From the NCBI GenBank assembly GCA_903832055.1, contig CAILAC010000002.1, forward strand, positions 62,001 through 126,000: a stretch of DNA of 64,000 nucleotides. The letters are read 5' to 3'. The notes below the pieces were generated by a model, which was not told where the DNA came from, searched no databases, and worked only from the letters and a program-made list of their open reading frames with translations. Source of the stretch: an uncultured Acidobacteriota bacterium. Lineage in GTDB: Bacteria > Acidobacteriota > Terriglobia > Terriglobales > Acidobacteriaceae. The stretch's first letter is position 1; the number at the start of each line of letters is the position of its first letter. Position numbers and translations under genes: made by a program. This document shows, piece after piece, positions 1-16,091 of the stretch.

Positions 1-1
1 C

Positions 2-991
2 TTCGCAGAAAACTGGGGCTATCAGTCGGTTGAGACAGACTGGCGTGCGCTGGTCGCCCGGCCCGACATCGATCTCATCGATATCGCCAGCCCCAACGAC
101 ACACATGCCGAGATCGCCATCGCCGCTGCAAAAGCCGGCAAGATGGTCCTCTGCGAAAAGCCGCTCGGCCGCACCGCGCTCGAAGCCAAAGCCATGGTTG
201 ACGCCGTCGAGGCCGCCAACGTGCCCAACATGGTCTGGTACAACTACCGCCGCGTTCCCGCCGTCGTCATGCTCAAAAAGCTGCTCGACGAAGACCGATT
301 CGGCCGCATCTTTCACTACCGCTCACAATTCCTTCAGGATTGGACCATCTCACAGGACCTGCCCCAGGGCGGTGAAGGCTTGTGGCGCCTCGATAGCTCA
401 GTCGCAGGCAGCGGCGTCACCGGCGATCTCCTCGCGCACAACATCGACATGGCCCTGTGGCTCAATGGCCCGATCGTCGAAGTCTCGGCAATGACAGAGA
501 CGTTCATCAAGGAGCGCAAACACAATCTCACCGGCCACGTAGAGCCGGTCAAAATCGACGACGCCAGCGCCTTCCTCTGCCGGTTTGAAAACGGCTCAAT
601 GGCGATCTTCGAGGCCACTCGCTACGCCCGGGGACACAAAGCCCTCTTCACGCTTGAAATCAACGGCGAGCGCGCATCGGCCTCATGGGATCTGCACGAC
701 CTGCATCGCCTCGAATACTTTGACCATCGCGATGAAGGCCAATTGCGCGGGTGGAAAAATATCCACATGACCGATGGTGACCATCCATACATGAAGAACT
801 GGTGGGTCCCCGGACTCCAAATCGGCTACGAGCACACCTTCATCCATCAGGTCGCCGATTTCATCCTCGGCCTCGACGGCGGCATACCGGCTGCCCCCAC
901 ATTCCGCGACGGATTGGCTACCGAATACGTCACCGACTCGGTTCTCAAATCGGCAAAGACCAAACAGTGGGAAAAAGTCCCCACCGCCTGA
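2..991 (+). CDS. Gfo/Idh/MocA-family oxidoreductase (5' truncated)
   Basis: The reading frame is open from the window edge, so the N-terminal Rossmann GxGxxG segment lies outside the window. What is visible starts in the Rossmann half with an [10 protein letters not shown] stretch and the family EKPLG motif (nt 155-169). The C-terminal alpha/beta substrate domain follows. Enzymes of this family use NAD(P) to oxidise or reduce sugars, inositols and related pyranosides. The next gene is a DUF1080 3-keto-glycoside hydrolase, so oxidation of a glycoside to its 3-keto form is a reasonable guess. The substrate cannot be told from sequence. It is likely the first visible gene of a three-gene operon. 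Confidence 0.9.
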   Translation, partial: FAENWGYQSVETDWRALVARPDIDLIDIASPNDTHAEIAIAAAKAGKMVLCEKPLGRTALEAKAMVDAVEAANVPNMVWYNYRRVPAVVMLKKLLDEDRFGRIFHYRSQFLQDWTISQDLPQGGEGLWRLDSSVAGSGVTGDLLAHNIDMALWLNGPIVEVSAMTETFIKERKHNLTGHVEPVKIDDASAFLCRFENGSMAIFEATRYARGHKALFTLEINGERASASWDLHDLHRLEYFDHRDEGQLRGWKNIHMTDGDHPYMKNWWVPGLQIGYEHTFIHQVADFILGLDGGIPAAPTFRDGLATEYVTDSVLKSAKTKQWEKVPTA

Positions 992-1030
992 TCGTCATTC
1001 ATAGTGAGTGTCGCTGGAAGGATTAGAACA

Positions 1031-1918
1031 ATGATTTCACGCAAACAGAGCACGGTCATGAACCCGAAAACTCTTACCGCCATTTCCCTGGCCATCATCA
1101 GCCTGACCTGTGCGAACACAGGCATCGCGCAGGCGGCAAAGCCTGCACACAAGAAAGTGCCAGCCTTCCACTTCGTGCAGCCGGAGCCCATCAACTTTGA
1201 CGATCACGACGGCTGGACCCAGATCTTCGACGGCCAGACCCTCAAAAACTGGGATGGCGACACCGACGTGTGGCACGTTGAAGACGGCGCAATCGTCGGC
1301 GAATCCAGCCCCGAGCATCCTTCCGGCACCACCAACATCATCTGGCGCGGCGGCGAGCCCGCAAACTTTGAACTCAAGCTCGAAATGAAGCTTGAAGGCA
1401 ACGGCGCCAATGGCGGCGTGCAATATCGCAGTTTCCACGTCGAGCCAAAATTCGAGCCTCTGCCCGCCGATCTGACGCCCGAGCAACGCGCACAGAGGCA
1501 GCAGCACCAGGACCTCGACAAGAAGCATGCAAAGTGGAATCTATCCGGATATCAGGCCGACTTCGACTATGCCAACCAATACACCGGCCAGCTCTATGAG
1601 CAGAGTTCACCCCGCGGTATCATCGCCTGGCGTGGTCAGGTCGTAGCCACCGAACCAAACAAAAAGCCGGTGCTGCTGGCCCTGCTTGGTACCTCCGACG
1701 AGATGAAAGCCTTCATCAAACCAGACCAGTGGAATCAGGTCGAAATCATCGCCGAGGGCAATCTGCTCACCCACATCATCAACGGCCACATCATGTCTGT
1801 CCTGCTCGATACAGACACCAAATACAGCCAGGCCAAAGGCGTAATCGCTCTTGAAATCGAAGGCCCCGGCAACCTCAAAATCCGGCACCGCAACATCTGG
1901 TTGAAAAAGCTGCCGTGA
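1031..1918 (+). CDS. Secreted DUF1080 (3-keto-disaccharide hydrolase-like) protein
   Basis: The 295-aa product starts with a hydrophobic signal peptide ending near AQA, then a DUF1080 jelly-roll domain beginning with the typical 'DGWTQIFDGQTLKNW' stretch. DUF1080 proteins are concanavalin-like; some members hydrolyse 3-keto-glycosides. ATG 1031 is chosen because GGAAGGA lies 8 nt upstream; a GTG at 1004 in the same frame lacks such a site. It sits 39 nt after the oxidoreductase and overlaps the next gene by 4 bp. The pairing of a Gfo/Idh/MocA enzyme with a DUF1080 hydrolase suggests oxidation followed by cleavage of a glycoside; the role is inferred. Confidence 0.88.
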   Translation: MISRKQSTVMNPKTLTAISLAIISLTCANTGIAQAAKPAHKKVPAFHFVQPEPINFDDHDGWTQIFDGQTLKNWDGDTDVWHVEDGAIVGESSPEHPSGTTNIIWRGGEPANFELKLEMKLEGNGANGGVQYRSFHVEPKFEPLPADLTPEQRAQRQQHQDLDKKHAKWNLSGYQADFDYANQYTGQLYEQSSPRGIIAWRGQVVATEPNKKPVLLALLGTSDEMKAFIKPDQWNQVEIIAEGNLLTHIINGHIMSVLLDTDTKYSQAKGVIALEIEGPGNLKIRHRNIWLKKLP

Positions 1919-2964
1919 GCCGCGTCCAGTTCAAAGGCCGTCAAGCCGTTAGCATCGAAAATGAAGCCCTGCGGCTCACAGTCCTCATCGAGGGCGGCCA
2001 CATTGCCGAAGTCTTTGACAAGCGCGCCGGCGTCAGCCCCCTTTGGATTCCGCACTGGACCTCCATTGAACCCTCCAGCTTCGGGCCCGCCCAGTATGCT
2101 CAATTCGGAGCTGGTCCAGACGCCCCCCTGCTCGTCGGCATCATGGGTCACAATCTCTGTCTTGATCTCTTCGGCGGCCCTTCAGTCGAAGAGGCTGCAG
2201 CAGGCCTTACCGTGCACGGTGAGGCCTCAGTCAATCCATATGACATCACCGAGCTCCCCGATGAGCTACTACTACAGGTGACACTGCCCCTTGCACAGCT
2301 CAAATTCTCGCGGTCCATTAAGCTCCGTGGCCAGCAATTACGCATCGTCGAAACCGTCGAGAACCTCGCTGCAATCGACCGCCCTCTTGCATGGACGCAG
2401 CACGTCACTCTCAGCCCGCCTTTTCTCGATCCCGCAACCACCCAGTTCCGGGCATCTATGGGCCGCTCTATCGTGTCGGAGACAGATCCTGGCTTCAGCG
2501 CCTACCTGAGTCCCGGCGTTGAATTTCAGTGGCCCATGGCCCCTCAACCTGACGGCCAGCAAGCCGATCTGCGTCAGATGAAATCAACCGCCCCGGCCAG
2601 CGGATACACCGCCCATCTCGCCGACCCGCAGAGCAGCGATGCCTGGTTCGTCGCCTTCGCGCCACAGTACCGGCTCGCCTTCGGTTATATCTGGAAGCGC
2701 AGCGACTTCCCCTGGCTCGGCATCTGGGAGGAAAACTGCAGCCGCAAAGCCACTCCCTGGGACGGCCAGACGATAACGAGAGGCATGGAGTTCGGCGTCT
2801 CGCCCTTCCCTGAATCGCGACGCGAAATGATCGATCGCAGCCGCCTGCTTGACGCCCCCACCTACAAATGGCTGCCTGCAAAAGGGCTCCTTGAGGCCGA
2901 GTACTGCATCGTCAGCTCCATCGCTGATTCCATCCCCGAGTCACTCAGCTGGCCGGTGGCTTAG
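1915..2964 (+). CDS. Aldose-1-epimerase-like (galactose mutarotase fold) protein
   Basis: The 349-aa product has no signal peptide and begins on GTG in a GTGA overlap with the DUF1080 stop, so the two are translationally coupled. It reads as a beta-rich mutarotase-superfamily protein ('IENEALRLTVLIEGGHIAEVFDK' region near residues 15-40, trimmed here), a fold shared with aldose epimerases and several carbohydrate-processing enzymes. I cannot point to a confident catalytic His/Glu pair, so epimerase activity is not certain. Its place in the operon suggests it handles the sugar released by the upstream hydrolase. Its 3' end overlaps the convergent cytochrome gene by 20 bp. Confidence 0.65.
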   Translation: MSRVQFKGRQAVSIENEALRLTVLIEGGHIAEVFDKRAGVSPLWIPHWTSIEPSSFGPAQYAQFGAGPDAPLLVGIMGHNLCLDLFGGPSVEEAAAGLTVHGEASVNPYDITELPDELLLQVTLPLAQLKFSRSIKLRGQQLRIVETVENLAAIDRPLAWTQHVTLSPPFLDPATTQFRASMGRSIVSETDPGFSAYLSPGVEFQWPMAPQPDGQQADLRQMKSTAPASGYTAHLADPQSSDAWFVAFAPQYRLAFGYIWKRSDFPWLGIWEENCSRKATPWDGQTITRGMEFGVSPFPESRREMIDRSRLLDAPTYKWLPAKGLLEAEYCIVSSIADSIPESLSWPVA

Positions 2965-3535
2965 GCGAACCAGCACCAAAAATCAGCCGGTCCTTCTTCG
3001 CGTCAATCTTCTTGACATCCACGTTTGGTACCAGCTTCATATCATCGATTGACTTGAACCCCTGCTGCTTGTCCCGGTAAGCCACAATGGCCTTGGCGTC
3101 GTCGAGGCTGATCTCCAGAACAGCCGCAATCTGCTTGTCCGTAGCCATATTCACAAAGACTTTCTGAACCTCCGACGGAGGAAAGTATTTCGTCAGATAA
3201 TCCGCGATGTCGCTGAAGTCATCATCATCGCCCGTCGCCCCCATCCGCACCATCTTCGTGATCGTGTTTTCCCATCCGAGCCTGGTTTGCCCGGAAGCAA
3301 GAATAATGTTCGGCGAATGGCAGCGGACACACAAGCGCATGACCGCTTCACGTCCATCTCCCTCTGGAAATTCCGGATGCGCATTGGCAGAGTCTGAAGC
3401 AGCATTTTGTCCCGCGGAAACAGACGACGCGGGCCAAGTAGCAAACGCAATCAAACCTGCGCTGATGGCCAGAAGTGTCCACCCGCTTAATCGTCGATGA
3501 AAATTACCTGCTCTGCCTTGAACCAGCTTCACCAT
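2945..3535 (-). CDS. Exported c-type cytochrome with helix-hairpin-helix domain
   Basis: The 196-aa product has an N-terminal hydrophobic export segment (about residues 17-40), a CVRCH haem-binding motif (C69, C72, H73), and a C-terminal helix-hairpin-helix-like segment (roughly residues 120-180) resembling the small ComEA/T2SK-type HHH module. The CxxCH box indicates covalent haem attachment in the periplasm by the Ccm system, part of which is encoded at 53,130-56,082. ATG 3535 was chosen over an in-frame TTG at 3553; AGGAG precedes it closely. It may accept electrons from a periplasmic sugar dehydrogenase; this is speculation from its neighbours. Confidence 0.8.
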   Translation of the reverse strand: MVKLVQGRAGNFHRRLSGWTLLAISAGLIAFATWPASSVSAGQNAASDSANAHPEFPEGDGREAVMRLCVRCHSPNIILASGQTRLGWENTITKMVRMGATGDDDDFSDIADYLTKYFPPSEVQKVFVNMATDKQIAAVLEISLDDAKAIVAYRDKQQGFKSIDDMKLVPNVDVKKIDAKKDRLIFGAGSPKPPAS

Positions 3536-3601
3536 TACTCCTGACCTGTACAAGAGGACGCAAATTGCCCGTCGCGAATTGCACTTTGTTCATGCTGAAA
3601 A

Positions 3602-3613
3602 TGAGACGTCTCA
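3602..3613. promoter_or_regulatory. Palindromic candidate LacI-family operator
   Basis: TGAGACGTCTCA is a perfect 12-bp palindrome with a central CG step, the usual layout of LacI/GalR operators. It lies in the 182-bp gap between the divergent cytochrome gene and the LacI-family gene, 104 bp before the regulator start. Autoregulation and control of the cytochrome are inferred. Confidence 0.45.
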
Positions 3614-3717
3614 ATACGCGTTAAAATTATTCGTTCCACGATAACGCTGTCAACTATCCCTCAACGCAAATCCCGAATCGGGCTTCGCTCCTAACCCGTC
3701 ACTATAGAGTTGAACGA

Positions 3718-4746
3718 ATGACGACGCAAAAAGAACTCGCAAAACTCGCCGGAGTTTCTGCTGGAACCGTCTCCAATGTCATCAGTGGGTCCACCCGAGT
3801 GAGCGAAGCGGCGCGGCGCAAAGTGCTCGAAGCAATCCGCGTCCTCAAATATCAGCCCAACCTAATCGCCCGCAGCCTCAAGACAAACCGCACCAACACC
3901 CTCGGCATCATCGTCCCCGACATCACCATCCCATTCTTCCCCAAAATCATCCGAGGCGCCGAAGCCGCAGCCAGAGAACGCGGCTACTTCCTCATCGTCC
4001 TCGATTCCCAGCGAAGTCACGATCTGGAAATCGACATGCTTGGCCTTCTGCGGCAGCGAGTCGACGGCATTCTGCTCGTAACAGCCGGAGAGAGCAAATG
4101 GTCAGCGGAGAGAGCGGCCGCAATTGCAGCAGGGCCGCCCGTAGTCTGCGTGGATCGACTTCCGGTAGGCCTTGACACCGATACCGTCTGCGTCGATGAC
4201 AGCGGTGCCGCTGAACTCGGCGTCAAGCATCTGCTCTCGCTCGGCCACCGACAGATCGCCGTCATCACGGGGCCACTCACACTTCGCAATGAGCAGGAAC
4301 GCCTGCGAGGCTACCGACGCGCAATGAAGGCTGCCCGTCTGCCGACCGATTCTTCACTCATCTGGTCCGCCAGCTTTGACGCAGATGACATCCATGCCGT
4401 CTGCCAGCGAGGGCTCCTGCGCCAGAAGCCCAAACCCACAGCACTCTTCGCCACCAACGGGCTTACCGGAATGTGCGCGCTCAAGAGTCTCTACTCGCTC
4501 GGCTTCACAACGCCCGGGAGCATCGCCTTCGTCACCTTTGACGAACTGATCGAGGAGGACTTTTTTCAACCCCGCATTACATCGATCGTCCAGCCCACCT
4601 ATGCCATCGGCCACAAAGCCGTCGAAGTGCTCTTTGACCGCATCGCCCGAGTCGACAACACTGAGGGCATCTCAAGCATCCGTCTGCCGGCAACTCTCGT
4701 CGTCCGCGATTCCTCACGACTGCAGTTAGCTGCCCGTCCGCGCTGA
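3718..4746 (+). CDS. LacI/GalR-family transcriptional regulator
   Basis: The 342-aa product has the full LacI layout: an N-terminal helix-turn-helix ('KELAKLAGVSAGTVSNVIS', residues about 4-22), a hinge helix with the ARSLKTN pattern, and a periplasmic-binding-like effector domain (from about residue 60, 'TLGIIVPDITIPFFP'). Family members repress sugar-use genes until a sugar or sugar phosphate binds. ATG 3718 places the HTH at the N-terminus as usual. It lies between the 3-keto-glycoside operon and the esterase/arabinofuranosidase operon and could control either; the palindrome at 3602-3613 is a candidate site. Confidence 0.93.
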   Translation: MTTQKELAKLAGVSAGTVSNVISGSTRVSEAARRKVLEAIRVLKYQPNLIARSLKTNRTNTLGIIVPDITIPFFPKIIRGAEAAARERGYFLIVLDSQRSHDLEIDMLGLLRQRVDGILLVTAGESKWSAERAAAIAAGPPVVCVDRLPVGLDTDTVCVDDSGAAELGVKHLLSLGHRQIAVITGPLTLRNEQERLRGYRRAMKAARLPTDSSLIWSASFDADDIHAVCQRGLLRQKPKPTALFATNGLTGMCALKSLYSLGFTTPGSIAFVTFDELIEEDFFQPRITSIVQPTYAIGHKAVEVLFDRIARVDNTEGISSIRLPATLVVRDSSRLQLAARPR

Positions 4747-4832
4747 AACACCAGTGAAAGAGACAGCCAGATCATCCGCATTTAGGTTTCACTGAAAGTT
4801 GGCTTAAACCTTCGATTCGCCATGTCTTCAGC

Positions 4833-4865
4833 AAGGTCACGACGAGGACAATTCATCGTGACCTT
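4833..4865. terminator. Hairpin between convergent genes
   Basis: A 10-bp perfect stem (AAGGTCACGA / TCGTGACCTT) with a 13-nt loop sits in the 133-bp gap between the convergent lacI and esterase genes. There is no clear T-tract, so termination is only a guess from position. Confidence 0.35.
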
Positions 4866-4879
4866 CCTCGCGAATAAAA

Positions 4880-5986
4880 CTACTTGCAGCCAGTCTCAAA
4901 GCAAAGATTCTTGCTGAAGAATGGCAACACATGGTTCTGAAATCGATCAGCTACCGCGCTCGTATGCGTACCCGGATAGATTTCGAAGCTGTTTGCGATT
5001 CCGTACTTGTCGAATACATCGTGCAGCTTGGCAGCGTCCACTCGCAGCCCGTCCTGGTCGCCCACATCCATTGCAATTGCGCGATATCGCTTCAAATTCC
5101 CGATGTACTGATCGACAAACATCAGTGGCGCATTGGCCGCATACTTTGCCTGCACCTCTGGAACCGGAACCCCGTCCTTCGTCGGCAGGTCAAGGTAGAG
5201 CGGAGGGTTCTTCGGGTTGGGTGCCCAGGCTGCGGCAGTCGCCAGTTGTGCAATACCAAAGCCCGGCAGGGCTGCAGGAGCATCCGTTGGCGATTTCAAT
5301 CCGGCGATCTTCTTTTCATTTTCAATCGCCATCTCTTTCATGCGGTCAGCGGGTCCGGGTCCTCCGCCTCCCATTGGAGACAGGCAGCAAGGGCTCATGA
5401 TGTAAAGGCTGCCAAAGATATCGGCGTGCTTCATGCCGATACGCGAAGCTCCGTAGCCGCCCATCGAGTGGCCTACCAATCCACGGCTCTCACGGTTCGG
5501 GATTGTGCGGTAGTGCGCGTCAATATAGGAGACGACGTCGTGGGCGACGTAGTTCTCAAAGTCGCCCGTAGTCACTGAGCTCGAATACATCGAGCCGTTG
5601 TAGATGGTCTTCGAGTCGGGCAGAACGACGATCATGTCCCTGGCACCCTGCGCAAATGCACCTTCAATCGTCTGCGGTACGTGAATCTCTCCCGTCCACT
5701 GAGCCGCTCCAATGAAGAACCCATGCAACGCATAGACGACCGGATAGTGCCGATGCTTCTCCTTGGCGTAGCTCGGTGGCAGGAACACGATCGCGTCTCG
5801 ATCGACCACATCGCCTTCCAGGTTTCCTTCAAGTGCCGCCCCATGAATCTTGATGTGTTCTACAGCTACGGCCTTTGCACCTGCGACAACCGGAGGAACC
5901 ATCGTCTGCACTTGCGCCCATACAAAGGGCGCGGGAGCAACTGCGACAGCCAACACTAATGCACAGCATAGTTTCGTAATTCTCAT
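4880..5986 (-). CDS. Secreted CE1/esterase D-like alpha/beta hydrolase
   Basis: The 368-aa protein has a signal peptide (about residues 1-24) and an alpha/beta-hydrolase fold of the esterase D / feruloyl-esterase (CE1) type. The nucleophile elbow is GHSMGG with Ser174, and a C-terminal 'YPGTHTS' carries the probable catalytic His. The start at 5986 follows GAGG at good spacing; an upstream in-frame start at 6085 would overlap the previous gene. It is the last gene of a four-gene minus-strand operon with two arabinofuranosidases and another esterase, so removal of acyl or feruloyl groups from arabinose side chains is likely but unproven. Confidence 0.85.
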   Translation of the reverse strand: MRITKLCCALVLAVAVAPAPFVWAQVQTMVPPVVAGAKAVAVEHIKIHGAALEGNLEGDVVDRDAIVFLPPSYAKEKHRHYPVVYALHGFFIGAAQWTGEIHVPQTIEGAFAQGARDMIVVLPDSKTIYNGSMYSSSVTTGDFENYVAHDVVSYIDAHYRTIPNRESRGLVGHSMGGYGASRIGMKHADIFGSLYIMSPCCLSPMGGGGPGPADRMKEMAIENEKKIAGLKSPTDAPAALPGFGIAQLATAAAWAPNPKNPPLYLDLPTKDGVPVPEVQAKYAANAPLMFVDQYIGNLKRYRAIAMDVGDQDGLRVDAAKLHDVFDKYGIANSFEIYPGTHTSAVADRFQNHVLPFFSKNLCFETGCK

Positions 5987-6050
5987 CTCTGACCTCATTC
6001 GGATATTTGTTGAGTCACGTGGGCAAAACGCCGGTCTGGCTGACGCAGGG

Positions 6051-10851
<4,801 letters not shown>

Positions 10852-10963
10852 TCATTTCTCCGGATAGCAACGCCGCACCCCAATAGCTTGCCGCGAATGG
10901 TCTGTTATGAGCATCAAGTTCGATCGTCCAATATCTGGGAGCCTGGGAGCGGTGCGGCCCCTC

Positions 10964-12550
10964 TCATGGCTCGAGCGAAAGCACCGTCACCGATTTAGGC
11001 GCAACCGTGATCGAAAGCCTGCCGTCTTTCACCGTTGCCGAGATTGGCTTTGGCACCACTGCCCCCGGCGCTGCAAACGTATTGATGCTGTCGACCGCCG
11101 GGGCAGTCAGCGTTTCCCCCTTCGCCGACCTGGCGGTTGCGCCAGTGATTCCCGCTTCGATCGTCAGCGGCTTATCCGGGTCCAGATTCGTGATTTCAAT
11201 CCACAGTTTGCCATTCGCATCTTTTGCCGCTACAGCATCCACGCGCGGTAAAGCAACACTGCCCTGGGTGTATGTGCCTGCGTCAAAAGTGACCGGAATA
11301 AACGTTGCATCCTGAAACGGAACGTACATCTTGAAGACGTAATAGGTTGGAGTGAGAACCATCTTCTCCTGATCGGTAAGGATCATCGCCTGCAGCACAT
11401 TCACCATCTGCGCAATGTTCGCCATTCGAACGCGATCAGCGTGACGCGCAAAAATGTTGAGGTTCAGCGATGCCAGAATTGCATCCCGCAGGCTGTTTTG
11501 CTGGACAAGAAAGTCCTTGTTCGTGCCCGGAAGCGGCGCAAGCCACGCGCCCCACTCATCCACAACCAGCGCAACCTTCTTCTGCGGGTCGTACTTGTCC
11601 ATCACCGCTTCCTGCTTGCGCAGAAACTCATCCATGAAAAGCGTAGACTTCATCGTCTTGGCGTAGTCCTCAACGCCAAACCCCGTCGAGGGCAGCGAAG
11701 GTGGCCATCCCGTCGGCACCGTGTACCAGTGCAGCGACAGGCCATTGAAGTCCCAGCTCCAGTCATGTTTCTGCCAGACCTTCATCATGGCCTCGGTCCA
11801 ATCCGTCTCAGGAAAGCCCGGACCAACCGCGATCTTGAGCATCTGGTTTGGACCCTTCTGAGAGGGATTGTCATTGTTGACGAATCGGCTGTAGATCTTC
11901 AGCTGGCTCAGGTAGTAGTCCGCCGTCATGTCGCCGCCGCAGCTCCAGCTTTCGTTCCCAATCCCCATCAATGCGACGTTGTAAGGCTCCGCGTGACCAT
12001 TGGCTGCGCGTTCTTTAGCCAGCGCCGTAGGCGCGGCGGCAGTCATGTACTCCAGCCAGTCGGCTGCTTCCTGCGGAGTCCCTGATCCGACGTTCACCGA
12101 AACGTATGCCTGGCTGCCAATCTGTTGGATGAAGTCCATGAATTCGTCGGTGCCAAAGGCATTGCTGTCCACCACTCCGCCCCAGGCAGAGTTCAGCGTC
12201 GCTGGCCGCTGCGCCGCAGGGCCAATCCCTTTTCGCCAGTGGTATTGGTCGGCAAAGCACCCGCCCGGCCAGCGAACATTGGGGACCTTGAGTTCACGCA
12301 GTGCCGACACCACGTCATTGCGTATCCCGCGCGTGTTGGGAATCGGGGAGGTCGGGCCAACCCAGATACCCTCATAAAGCCCGTGCCCAAGATTCTCTGC
12401 AAACTGACCGAACAGATTCCGGTCAATTCTAGCTCCGGCTTTGGATGCATCGATCGACAAGTGGGCAGTCTGCTGGGCCATCGCTGGCACGGTCGGAATC
12501 AGCAGCAGAAGAGACAGGGGAAAGGCGAATCGAACTCGGCCGAAGTTCAT
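10964..12550 (-). CDS. Secreted GH51 alpha-L-arabinofuranosidase (short form)
   Basis: The 528-aa product has a signal peptide ending near AMAQQ and a GH51 catalytic domain without the CBM-like insert of its neighbour. The acid/base is Glu200 in GIGNESW and the nucleophile Glu332 in VDEWGAW. The start at 12550 follows GAGGAG; an upstream start at 12607 is less likely since it precedes the signal peptide by 19 residues. This is the first gene of the arabinose-releasing operon, behind a candidate promoter and LysR-type box (12,659-12,725). The two GH51 proteins differ enough to be separate subfamilies rather than a recent duplication. Confidence 0.93.
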   Translation of the reverse strand: MNFGRVRFAFPLSLLLLIPTVPAMAQQTAHLSIDASKAGARIDRNLFGQFAENLGHGLYEGIWVGPTSPIPNTRGIRNDVVSALRELKVPNVRWPGGCFADQYHWRKGIGPAAQRPATLNSAWGGVVDSNAFGTDEFMDFIQQIGSQAYVSVNVGSGTPQEAADWLEYMTAAAPTALAKERAANGHAEPYNVALMGIGNESWSCGGDMTADYYLSQLKIYSRFVNNDNPSQKGPNQMLKIAVGPGFPETDWTEAMMKVWQKHDWSWDFNGLSLHWYTVPTGWPPSLPSTGFGVEDYAKTMKSTLFMDEFLRKQEAVMDKYDPQKKVALVVDEWGAWLAPLPGTNKDFLVQQNSLRDAILASLNLNIFARHADRVRMANIAQMVNVLQAMILTDQEKMVLTPTYYVFKMYVPFQDATFIPVTFDAGTYTQGSVALPRVDAVAAKDANGKLWIEITNLDPDKPLTIEAGITGATARSAKGETLTAPAVDSINTFAAPGAVVPKPISATVKDGRLSITVAPKSVTVLSLEP

Positions 12551-12658
12551 GAGGACTCCTCGAGAAACGACCGCGTATCGACTGACCTGATTCAAGCCAG
12601 CGGACAAGCTGCCGCAGAATCAGGCCGTCAATTTGCGAAAACGTTCTCTGGAAGATGA

Positions 12659-12688
12659 ACTATACAGTCCCCAAAGGACTCTGAGCAA
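12659..12688 (-). promoter_or_regulatory. Candidate sigma70-like promoter of the GH51 operon
   Basis: On the minus strand TTGCTC (12,688-12,683) and TATAGT (12,664-12,659) are separated by 18 bp. Transcription would start near 12,652, about 100 nt before the GH51 ATG. The inverted repeat at 12,711-12,725 would then be centred near -66, where LysR-type regulators usually bind. Confidence 0.4.
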
Positions 12689-12710
12689 GTTAAATAAATC
12701 GCTTTATTCA

Positions 12711-12725
12711 ATCGATTTTGTCGAT
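12711..12725. promoter_or_regulatory. LysR-type box (ATCGA-N5-TCGAT), GH51 operon copy
   Basis: The inverted repeat ATCGA-TTTTG-TCGAT (arms extend by one base each side to AATCGA/TCGATT) satisfies the T-N11-A rule for LysR boxes. The same arms with the same 5-bp spacer occur upstream of lysR at 13,652-13,666. It lies 26 bp beyond the lysR stop and about 160 bp before the GH51 start. Confidence 0.55.
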
Positions 12726-12750
12726 TAAAACCCATCTATTCCATTCCTGG

Positions 12751-14978
<2,228 letters not shown>

Positions 14979-15557
14979 AGAGTTACAGAATTTCCGGGAC
15001 CGTCGCACCACGAGTGTTACGCGCGGAACAATTTGGGGCGCGGTAGCCCCTATCAGAAAAGGAACAACTGAGGGTGGCCTACATCTCGCTTTTGAGATGT
15101 GGGTCTCGGCCAAGCCTGACTCTCTTCACGCATGCGTCCACCATGACTCCATCTCCACCGCGCCTCTGTCTCCCATGATCGATTAGCGGTAGCTTGACCT
15201 TGGCAGGATTGTAAATCGGAAGACAGAGTTGCGTGTCTGTTTTATGAGGGTGTTGGGTTTTGAGAAACCCACATTTCAGAAGCGAGATGTGGGGCACCCT
15301 CAATGGTTACTTTTCCAGATATGGGCCACCCGCCGACTAAGAATACTCTGCTTTGATTAAAGGGTTGAGCTTGGCGAAACCCACATCTCAAAAGCGAGAT
15401 GTGGGGCACCCGCAGTGGTTACTTTTTCAGATCGGGGCCACCCGCCCCGTGAAGCGGGATGTACAAACGACAGGTGCAATCATAGAGGCAGGATGTCCGT
15501 CGTAATCTCACTTTGGATTGCGAATCTTCCGAGGGTCCCAGTGGACTGAAGTGATTG
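14979..15557. repeat. Intergenic block of dispersed GC-rich stem-loop repeats
   Basis: No gene is seen here. Three copies of the family are present: an inverted copy at about 15,072-15,112 and two direct copies at about 15,253-15,334 and 15,366-15,446. Each has an imperfect hairpin of the form CCCACATCTC ... GAGATGTGGGGCACCC followed by 'GGTTACTTTTnCAGAT' and 'GGGCCACCCGCC'. Related copies lie at 17,615-17,758, 20,088-20,117, 30,885-31,012, 32,845-32,999 and 55,706-55,752. Short ORFs that run through these copies are spurious. Confidence 0.8.
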
Positions 15558-16091
15558 TCAGTTGCTGCAAGCGGCGACAGCATCGGAAGACGGAGTCCTC
15601 AGGTACTCCATTGCATCGAGATCGCTCACCCTAAAGTTATGATCGCGAAGAACACGCCGAAAATCGTATGTGGCCGCCTGTGCCAAGTAGATGCCGACGA
15701 TCCCTCTACCGTAAGCATAGTGGAATAGGTAATGGGGACTGGCATCAAAAACGAACCAGGCATCATTATGCAGTCTTGATACAACCTTCGGAGGGAATTT
15801 GAGAAGGCTGTAATCTCCGAGACCCGCGTCCCTACACTTGCGAAAATACGAGAACGAAAATCCATGATGGTCCGTTAAGCACACCTGAAGTTTGTCACTG
15901 CAATCTTCGAGCCTAGTATCCCGTGAGCGTGGTGTGACGAGAGTTTTAGCTTTTGTGTCAAGTTCGATCAACCCCCCAGTCAATAAGGAGAATTTAGCTT
16001 GAATGGCCGGGTGATCTGACCATACCGGTTGAGCGGTCGCTACCGAAAGCAGCGTTGCGAGCACAGTGCATAGTAGGGCAGTGCGCGTCAT
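15558..16091 (-). CDS. Exported protein of unknown function, candidate immunity partner of RHS tip 1
   Basis: The 177-aa product has a clear signal peptide (about residues 1-20, ending ATAQP), is not otherwise recognisable, and carries four cysteines in the mature part that could form disulfides. Its ATG overlaps the stop of the RHS gene in an ATGA junction, so the pair is translationally coupled. In polymorphic toxin systems the gene directly after an RHS C-terminal tip usually encodes the cognate immunity protein. A periplasmic inhibitor of the metallopeptidase-like tip is the inference. No family match is claimed. Confidence 0.6.
   Translation of the reverse strand: MTRTALLCTVLATLLSVATAQPVWSDHPAIQAKFSLLTGGLIELDTKAKTLVTPRSRDTRLEDCSDKLQVCLTDHHGFSFSYFRKCRDAGLGDYSLLKFPPKVVSRLHNDAWFVFDASPHYLFHYAYGRGIVGIYLAQAATYDFRRVLRDHNFRVSDLDAMEYLRTPSSDAVAACSN

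Noticed and set aside
15253-15446. Possible CRISPR-like pair of repeats
   Set aside because: The two copies are diverged, about 80 bp long and not regularly spaced; no cas genes are nearby.
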